Of a stretch of 11,439 bases of DNA, positions 6,110 through 11,439 are shown one piece after another. A program made the position numbers and the translations under genes. This stretch comes from Woeseia sp964560775. GTDB taxonomy: Bacteria; Pseudomonadota; Gammaproteobacteria; Steroidobacterales; Woeseiaceae. Every line of letters starts with the position of its first letter. The first letter of the stretch is position 1. The stretch lies in assembly GCA_964560775.1 (NCBI GenBank), contig CAZLNH010000392.1, forward strand, positions 1-11,439, given 5' to 3'. The notes under the pieces are model-generated. The model had not been told where the DNA came from, did no database searches, and saw only the letters and a list, made by a program, of their open reading frames with translations.

Positions 6110-9049
6110 ATGAAACTTCAACGAGCTATTACCTGGTTACTGCTGGGTGCATCATCACTGATCTTCACGCCCGCGGTTCTTGCGCAGGATCAGGAACCAA
6201 TTGAGGAGGTCGTCGTTACCGGTATTCGTGGATCGCTTGCAACGTCTCTTGAGGCAAAGCGAAACTCGGATAATCTGATCGAAGCAATTTACGCAGAAGA
6301 CATCGGCAAGCTGCCTGATCAAAACCTGGCAGAGGTTCTTGAAAACGTTACCGGTATCCAGATTACCCGGGAGGCCGGTGTCGGTACAGGCGTCCAGATT
6401 CGCGGTACCAACGCAAACCGTATCGAAATCAATGGTGTTTCTACCGTGGGCTCCGGTGCCGGACGCAGCGGCATCGATTTTGATGACGTATCCGCGGCAA
6501 TAATCTCTGCCGTTGAAGTGACCAAAGCACCAGAAGCGAAAACGATTGAAGGGTCCGTGGGCGGAACGATCAATCTGAAAACGATACGCCCCCTTCAATT
6601 GGCTGACCCTTTGGCAGCTTTCCGGCTGCAGGGAGAAGATAGCAGCCTTTCAACCGATAGTGGTCTTCAGCCGAGGGTTTCAGGAGCGTGGGGCAATAAC
6701 TGGTCGACCGACTCGGGAGACTTCGGTTTCGTTATCAGTGGAAGCTGGAGTGAGCAGGACGTTACCGCCTTCCGTCCACGTACCGATCGCGACAACAGTG
6801 TGGCGTCAGACAGTGGTGCGGCCAGTGCTCAAAGTTTCAATTTTTTGCCAATTCAGTTTTTTATCCAGGACTACGACAATTTCGAATATGAAACCACGAA
6901 CGTCGCCGGTACGCTGGAGTGGGCCCCGAATGATGCAGTGACCCTGTACTTTGATACGGTCATCACGGATCAGGAGCGCTTCCAGGAGAGCTCACGAATT
7001 CAGGCATCGGGCGTGAGCGATCTCATAAATGTCTCGGTTCCCACTGAGTTTGAAACGGTTAACTTCGGCACAATACGTGGCGAAAATGGCCAACAGGATC
7101 TCGGCAGTATTGAGGCGGCAGTCCGGGGTGTAATTCCCGTTGAAGATGGCGGAGCAGATCCGAATCTGCGTTTCTCAACTGACACAAACTCGCGCGTGAC
7201 AGAAAGCGAAATATTCAGGTTGGGAGCGGACTGGGCAAGAGGAAATCTTTCAGGGCGGGTAGAGGCGTCAACCTCATCCTCTGAATCTCTTTCCCCAAGC
7301 TTCAACACTACAATGAACTTCATCAACCCGAACGCGGCAGCAAATTCATCCAATGAGAATGGCACACCATTTGCGTACGATCTGACGGGCGGTTCGCTGG
7401 CATGGGGCATTGCATCCAACGAAGCAAATGCGCCAACGGTTGCACAAATGCTTGATCCCGCGAATGTCGTGCTTCGTGATGTAAACCAATCCCGAGACAA
7501 AACCAAAAACAGTGAAGATGCCCTTCGCCTGGATTTTACCTACGATCTTGACTGGTCGGGTATTACGTCGCTTGATTTTGGCTTTCGTTTTAGCAAGTCT
7601 TCAAGCCTCAATGATGACTATCGTTCAAACGTCGGGTTAAGAGACATGGACGAAAGTCCTTCAGGCGACCTGTTCGCCAGTATCCTCTCCCCGGGTCCCA
7701 CCAACTTCAATGCGGCTGATGGCAGAGAGCTATATGTTCGTGATTATCTTCTTATCGATGCAGAGCAGGTAATTTCTGATCCGGAACACGTGTTGGCCGT
7801 ACTGAATGACGCCATCGCCGCAAACAATGCAATGACGGGTTCGACGCGTGACCCAATCAGCTCGCCAACGTCGACCAGCGCTGCATTCTTTGACATTGAA
7901 GAAAAGACCGACGCTTTTTATGCGCAAGCGAATTTTGCGGTCGGTATCTTCCGCGGTAATGCAGGTTTACGCTATCTGGAAACCGACGTGGATTCAAAAG
8001 GCTTTTCCGATCTCAATGGTGTTACGACACCAACTACGACCAGCAGTGGCTATGATTTCCTGTTGCCTCGGTTCAACCTGGTTGCAGACGTGAGCGACGA
8101 AGTACTTGTTCGTATAGGTTGGGGCAAAGATATCAGGCGTCCTGATTTTAATGACCTGTCAACGTCGGCTACGTATTCGACCAGCCCAAATCCGCCGGTA
8201 GTGATTGGTAACCCCGGTTTGGAGCCTGAAGAGGTGACGTCATTTGATCTATCTGCTGAATGGTATTTTGCACAATCGAGTGTATTGAGCGCCGGTATCT
8301 TCCATAAGAAGCGTACTGGATTGTTTGTTCGTACCCAGGACAACCCGTTCGAAGACCCTGCCACTGGATATCGGGACATAAGCCCCCCGTGTGAGGCTGG
8401 CGGTATTTTCAACAGCATTGCGGACATTAATGTCTTTGGGCCCGAACCTGGTGTAGGCGTCTGTGTGCCGTTGGCGACGACAGTCAATGGCTCCGGCAAT
8501 ACCACGCAAAAAGGTATCGAGCTTGCATTTCAGTATGATCTTGCAGCTTTCGAGGACAGGCTGGGTTGGGCATCCGGGTTTGGATTTATCGCAAACCTTA
8601 CGTTGCAGGAATTCACTGGTGGCGACACATACCTGACTCCAACAAGTCGTGCTGCAACAGCATTCGAGTTGACGTCAACAGGTGCAACCGATGTCACTCT
8701 GCGAGCGCAATTACTTGACCTGTCAGAAACCGCCTACAATATAACGACGTACTACGAGAAATACGGCATATCAGCCAGGTTGCGTTATACGTGGCGTGAG
8801 GCATACCGTTCAGAGGACTTTGGCAGTACTTCCAGCTTGCCTTGGGGTTTCCCCGTCGTCCAGGAGGATAGAGGGCAGCTGAATGCCAGCGCAAATTATG
8901 CAGTGAACGAAAACCTGAGCGTTGGAATCGAGGCCGTCAACATCACTGAGGAAGACGTTGTGCAATCCTGCGTCAATGAAGGTGCGCTGTTGTGCTGGCA
9001 AGGACTCACGGATCGTCGAATTGCCATTGGTGCCAACTACCGCTTCTAG
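6110..9049 (+). CDS. TonB-dependent outer-membrane receptor, probable alginate-oligomer importer
   Basis: This 979-residue protein is a TonB-dependent receptor of the large carbohydrate-associated group (TIGR01782-like). A signal peptide (1-25, cleavage AVLA-QD) precedes the TonB box EEVVVTGIR (32-40). The plug domain covers about 48-160 (DIGKLPDQNLAEVLENVTGI, GVQIRGTNANRIEINGV, VEVTKAPEAKTIEGSVGGTI). The rest is a 22-strand-type barrel ending in the outer-membrane terminal aromatic (NYRF). Cysteine pairs in two late segments (PPCEAGG with GVCVPL; QSCVNEGALLCWQG) look like extracellular-loop disulfides. In this cluster it should move alginate oligomers into the periplasm using TonB energy; no SusD partner is seen. 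A good ribosome site GAGGGGG (6097-6103) precedes the ATG. Base use is more AT-rich, with more A/T-ending codons, than in the flanking enzymes. Family is certain; substrate is inferred. Confidence 0.95.
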   Translation: MKLQRAITWLLLGASSLIFTPAVLAQDQEPIEEVVVTGIRGSLATSLEAKRNSDNLIEAIYAEDIGKLPDQNLAEVLENVTGIQITREAGVGTGVQIRGTNANRIEINGVSTVGSGAGRSGIDFDDVSAAIISAVEVTKAPEAKTIEGSVGGTINLKTIRPLQLADPLAAFRLQGEDSSLSTDSGLQPRVSGAWGNNWSTDSGDFGFVISGSWSEQDVTAFRPRTDRDNSVASDSGAASAQSFNFLPIQFFIQDYDNFEYETTNVAGTLEWAPNDAVTLYFDTVITDQERFQESSRIQASGVSDLINVSVPTEFETVNFGTIRGENGQQDLGSIEAAVRGVIPVEDGGADPNLRFSTDTNSRVTESEIFRLGADWARGNLSGRVEASTSSSESLSPSFNTTMNFINPNAAANSSNENGTPFAYDLTGGSLAWGIASNEANAPTVAQMLDPANVVLRDVNQSRDKTKNSEDALRLDFTYDLDWSGITSLDFGFRFSKSSSLNDDYRSNVGLRDMDESPSGDLFASILSPGPTNFNAADGRELYVRDYLLIDAEQVISDPEHVLAVLNDAIAANNAMTGSTRDPISSPTSTSAAFFDIEEKTDAFYAQANFAVGIFRGNAGLRYLETDVDSKGFSDLNGVTTPTTTSSGYDFLLPRFNLVADVSDEVLVRIGWGKDIRRPDFNDLSTSATYSTSPNPPVVIGNPGLEPEEVTSFDLSAEWYFAQSSVLSAGIFHKKRTGLFVRTQDNPFEDPATGYRDISPPCEAGGIFNSIADINVFGPEPGVGVCVPLATTVNGSGNTTQKGIELAFQYDLAAFEDRLGWASGFGFIANLTLQEFTGGDTYLTPTSRAATAFELTSTGATDVTLRAQLLDLSETAYNITTYYEKYGISARLRYTWREAYRSEDFGSTSSLPWGFPVVQEDRGQLNASANYAVNENLSVGIEAVNITEEDVVQSCVNEGALLCWQGLTDRRIAIGANYRF

Positions 9050-9074
9050 AAGGCGAGGATGCATCGGCGCACAG

Positions 9075-9107
9075 ATGGATGCCATCATCGATGGCATCCA
9101 TTTTTTT
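9075..9107 (+). terminator. strong rho-independent terminator after the receptor gene
   Basis: ATGGATGCCATC (9075-9086) and GATGGCATCCAT (9090-9101) form a perfect 12-bp stem with a 3-base loop ATC. Seven T residues follow directly (9101-9107, the first also closing the stem). It begins 25 bases after the receptor stop codon. It should end most transcripts coming from the PL6 promoter, so the PL17 gene depends on read-through or its own promoter. Confidence 0.92.
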
Positions 9108-9254
9108 CTACAGACCAGGTCATTCTCCGGCCTGTTCACGGAGCAACCGGGAACCAAAAGAGTGGGCTTGCTCAAGCAGAGGTAAGTCTTTGCTTAATGA
9201 TGCGGCAAATAGCAGGATCGCGGGTACCACCATGCTGGAGGGCTTGAATAACGT
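9108..9254 (+). other. spacer between terminator and PL17 gene, no clear promoter
   Basis: No convincing -35/-10 pair is visible; the best -35 candidate, TTGCTC (9168-9173), lacks a good -10 at normal spacing. A short palindrome GACC-A-GGTC (9113-9121) resembles the GACCA/TGGTC arms of the sites near the regulator, but its spacing differs. A GGAGGG ribosome site (9237-9242) lies 12 bases before the PL17 ATG. An 8-codon ORF from ATG 9232 ends in TGA at 9256-9258, overlapping that ATG. Confidence 0.45.
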
Positions 9255-11439
9255 ATGAACCGGAACAGAAGAATCGCACCCGTTCTCATGTTGCTGGGGT
9301 TGGTGATTCCGGTGATGCTGGTGGCCGGAGAGCACCCTAACCTCACCATGACCAAAGCCGGTGTCGAGAGAATTCGATCGGAGCTGGGTACGGTTCCCCT
9401 GTTCGACACCACCGTGAAAAAGGTCCAGGCGGACGTGGATGCCGAGATCGAGCTCGGGATCGATACCCCCGTTCCAAGGGACTTTTCCGGTGGCTATACC
9501 CACGAACGGCACAAGCGCAACTTCCTGATGGCGCAAAAGTCCGGTGCTCTGTTCCAGATCCTCGGGCAGGAAAAGTACGCGGTCTATGTCCGCGACATGC
9601 TGTTCCAGTATGAAGCGATGTACAAGGACCTGCCGCTTCATCCCAGGAAAAGATCCTATGCGCGTGGCAAGCTATTCTGGCAATGCCTGAATGACGCAAA
9701 TTGGCTCGTCTACATGAGCCAGGCATACGATGCCATTCATGACTGGCTGTCCGAGGACGAGCGCAAGAGGCTCGAAGAGAATCTCTTTCGGCCGTTCGCC
9801 GATCACATATCGGTCGATAATCCGCAGTTCTTCAATCGCGTGCACAATCACAGCACCTGGGGTGCGGCCGCGGTCGGCATGATCGGCCTCGTGATGGACG
9901 ATGACGAACTGGTACAGCGTGCGCTCCATGGCATTCAGGACGACGGCCTGGCCGTGGGCACCAGGGATGACGACGGCGGTTTCATCAAGGTGAAGGGGCA
10001 GAAAGCCGGCTTCTTCGCGAATCTTGCGGAACCGTTTTCGCCGGACGGGTACTACACCGAGGGCCCGTATTACCAACGCTACGCGATGTACCCCTTCCTC
10101 GTATTTGCCCAGGGCCTGCATAACTCGAAGCCTGAGCTTGAGATATTCGAGAACGAAGGTGCGGTGTTGTTGAAAGGCGTCGATGTGCTACTGCAACTGT
10201 CGGATGCGGACGGCGAATTCTTCCCGCTCAATGACGGCCAGAAAGGCATGTCCTACCATGCCGGATCCGTTGTCACGGCCGTCGATATTGCCTATCACAC
10301 GGGCGGCCAGGACAAGCGACTTTTGAGTATCGCCGAGACACAGGGCGAGGTTGTACTCGATGATTCAGGCTTCGCGGTCGCTGCGGCCGTGCGCGACGGC
10401 GAGACGAAACCATTCGAAAAACGGTCCATCAATGTGTCGGACGGAGCAGATGGCAAGCAAGGTGGTGTCGCCGTCCTGCGCTATGGCAATGAAGCACTGA
10501 CGCTCGTATTCAAGTATTCCGCCCAGGGCTTAAGCCATGGCCACTATGACAAGCTCTCTTTTTCACTTTATGAACAGGGTGAAGAAGTTCTGCAGGACTA
10601 TGGACTCGCACGCTTCGTCAACATTGAGCAGAAGGGCGGTGGGAACTACCTGGAGGAAAACACGACGTGGGCCAAGCAGACGATCGCTCATAACACGATC
10701 ACGCTGAATGAAACATCGCATTTCGACGGCGAATACGAAATCGGCAGTCAGCATCACTCTGAGCTTCACTTCTATGATGACGCCAACAGTGAAGTGCAGG
10801 TGGTGAGCGCAAGCGAAGTGAATGCTTATCCGGGAACAAGTGTGCTGCGGACCATGGCAATGATCAAGGAGGAGGGTTTCGAAAAGCCGTTCGTGCTGGA
10901 CATCCTGAAAGTCGTGTCTGACGAGGAGAACACTTACGACCTGCCTTTCTATTTCATGGGGCAGGTTCTCAAAGTCAACTTCGATTACGACATGCCATCG
11001 ACGATTCAGGCCTTGGGCGAGACGAATGGCTATCAGCACCTGTACGTCGAAGGAAAGGGGAGGCCTGGCTCCGATACCACCAGGTTCTCGTGGATGAATC
11101 ATATGAAGTTTTACACGCTGACGTCGGTGGCTGACTCTGCCGACGAGTTGCTGTTTACCAGGATCGGCGCCAACGACCCGGAATTCAATCTTCGTCGAGA
11201 TGCTGCGTTCATGATCCGGAGAAACGGTTTAGGCGGCACGGTCTTTGCCACAATCATAGAGCCGCACGGAAGCTATAGCCCGGTAACGGAGATTGCCGTC
11301 AATTCGAACACCAGCATCGAGGCGCTGGGTATTGCCTACGATGGCGACGCCTACACGGCTGTTTCGTTAAGGGGCCGGGAGGGAGAAAAGAAGCTCTTCA
11401 TTGTATCGAACATTGATGCAACACCTGACAAATCGCATC
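9255..11439 (+). CDS. PL17-family alginate/oligoalginate lyase, secreted (3' end cut by window)
   Basis: The open frame runs 728 codons to the window edge without a stop; relatives such as Alg17c are of about this length, so little should be missing. The start ATG overlaps a small upstream ORF and has a GGAGGG ribosome site (9237-9242). Residues 1-24 are a signal peptide with a basic n-region (MNRNRR) and likely cleavage LVA-GE. The N-terminal alpha/alpha-barrel lyase domain shows the active-site block NHSTWG (198-203) and EGPYYQRYA (269-277), holding the expected Asn/His and catalytic Tyr. The C-terminal heparinase II/III-like beta-sandwich has SHGHYDKLSF, LQDYG and AHNTITL, whose His/Asp/His fit the zinc site of the family. 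PL17 enzymes act exolytically on oligoalginate, releasing unsaturated monomer, probably here in the periplasm. It complements the PL6 enzyme and supplies substrate for the transporter, reductase and kinase. Confidence 0.95.
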   Translation, partial: MNRNRRIAPVLMLLGLVIPVMLVAGEHPNLTMTKAGVERIRSELGTVPLFDTTVKKVQADVDAEIELGIDTPVPRDFSGGYTHERHKRNFLMAQKSGALFQILGQEKYAVYVRDMLFQYEAMYKDLPLHPRKRSYARGKLFWQCLNDANWLVYMSQAYDAIHDWLSEDERKRLEENLFRPFADHISVDNPQFFNRVHNHSTWGAAAVGMIGLVMDDDELVQRALHGIQDDGLAVGTRDDDGGFIKVKGQKAGFFANLAEPFSPDGYYTEGPYYQRYAMYPFLVFAQGLHNSKPELEIFENEGAVLLKGVDVLLQLSDADGEFFPLNDGQKGMSYHAGSVVTAVDIAYHTGGQDKRLLSIAETQGEVVLDDSGFAVAAAVRDGETKPFEKRSINVSDGADGKQGGVAVLRYGNEALTLVFKYSAQGLSHGHYDKLSFSLYEQGEEVLQDYGLARFVNIEQKGGGNYLEENTTWAKQTIAHNTITLNETSHFDGEYEIGSQHHSELHFYDDANSEVQVVSASEVNAYPGTSVLRTMAMIKEEGFEKPFVLDILKVVSDEENTYDLPFYFMGQVLKVNFDYDMPSTIQALGETNGYQHLYVEGKGRPGSDTTRFSWMNHMKFYTLTSVADSADELLFTRIGANDPEFNLRRDAAFMIRRNGLGGTVFATIIEPHGSYSPVTEIAVNSNTSIEALGIAYDGDAYTAVSLRGREGEKKLFIVSNIDATPDKSH

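Noticed and set aside
9113..9121. GACCAGGTC as a regulator operator before PL17
   Set aside because: The arms resemble the GACCA/TGGTC sites, but the arm spacing is different, the TTGGT core is absent and no promoter is seen nearby; too short to call.
8992..9258. 88-codon plus-strand frame running from the receptor end through the terminator to the PL17 start
   Set aside because: It begins inside the receptor gene in another frame and crosses the terminator hairpin; only its last 8 codons touch the PL17 start. Composition and content do not suggest a protein.
10563..11102. 179-codon open frame on the minus strand inside PL17
   Set aside because: The plus-strand PL17 frame is continuous here and carries the zinc-site motifs; the reverse frame has no recognisable features.
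1..11439. CRISPR arrays, tRNA/rRNA genes, insertion sequences, attachment sites, phage or defence genes
   Set aside because: No regularly spaced repeats, cloverleaf-like sequences, transposase motifs or flanking terminal repeats were seen; all long frames are explained by alginate catabolism genes.

Overview
The window is an alginate catabolism cluster, i.e. a polysaccharide utilisation locus of the TonB-receptor type without SusD. It most likely comes from a marine or brackish Gram-negative gammaproteobacterium. The evidence is a large outer-membrane TonB-dependent receptor, two secreted alginate lyases of different families (PL6 and PL17), an ExuT-like hexuronate transporter and the two cytoplasmic enzymes that convert the released monomer to KDPG. 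I cannot name the genus. Coding DNA is mostly GC-rich with C/G-ending codons, but the receptor gene is visibly less so.

Layout. Positions 1-281 (minus strand) hold the N-terminal part of a FadR-subfamily GntR repressor that resembles UxuR/ExuR and runs off the left edge. A 352-bp divergent intergenic region (282-633) carries a good sigma70-like promoter, a near-perfect palindrome TTGGTTGACCAA overlapping its -35 box, and further TTGGTC-type sites. The plus strand then carries a tight run: PL6 lyase (634-2829), MFS transporter (2909-4216), SDR reductase (4216-4971, overlapping the transporter stop by one base), 2-keto-3-deoxygluconate kinase (5000-6028) and TonB-dependent receptor (6110-9049). 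A strong intrinsic terminator (9075-9107) follows the receptor. After a 205-bp gap comes a PL17 oligoalginate lyase (9255 to beyond 11439), lacking at most a short C-terminal piece because the window ends.

How the genes work together (inference from family knowledge plus context). The receptor imports alginate oligomers across the outer membrane. The PL6 enzyme depolymerises alginate outside the cell or in the periplasm, and the PL17 enzyme trims oligomers to the unsaturated monomer, which becomes DEH. The MFS protein carries monomer into the cytoplasm, the SDR reduces DEH to 2-keto-3-deoxygluconate (KDG), and the kinase makes KDPG. The KDPG aldolase and the KdgF cyclase/tautomerase are not in this window. 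The GntR protein probably represses the cluster and its own gene through the TTGGT-N2-ACCAA sites until an alginate-derived metabolite appears.

This is a recognisable system type rather than a new one. The points worth a second look are the odd PL6 start (no basic n-region, a lipobox, and an overlapping 13-codon ORF carrying the better ribosome site), the operator set, the terminator that separates the PL17 gene, an apparent insertion near the PL17 active site, and the different base composition of the receptor gene.
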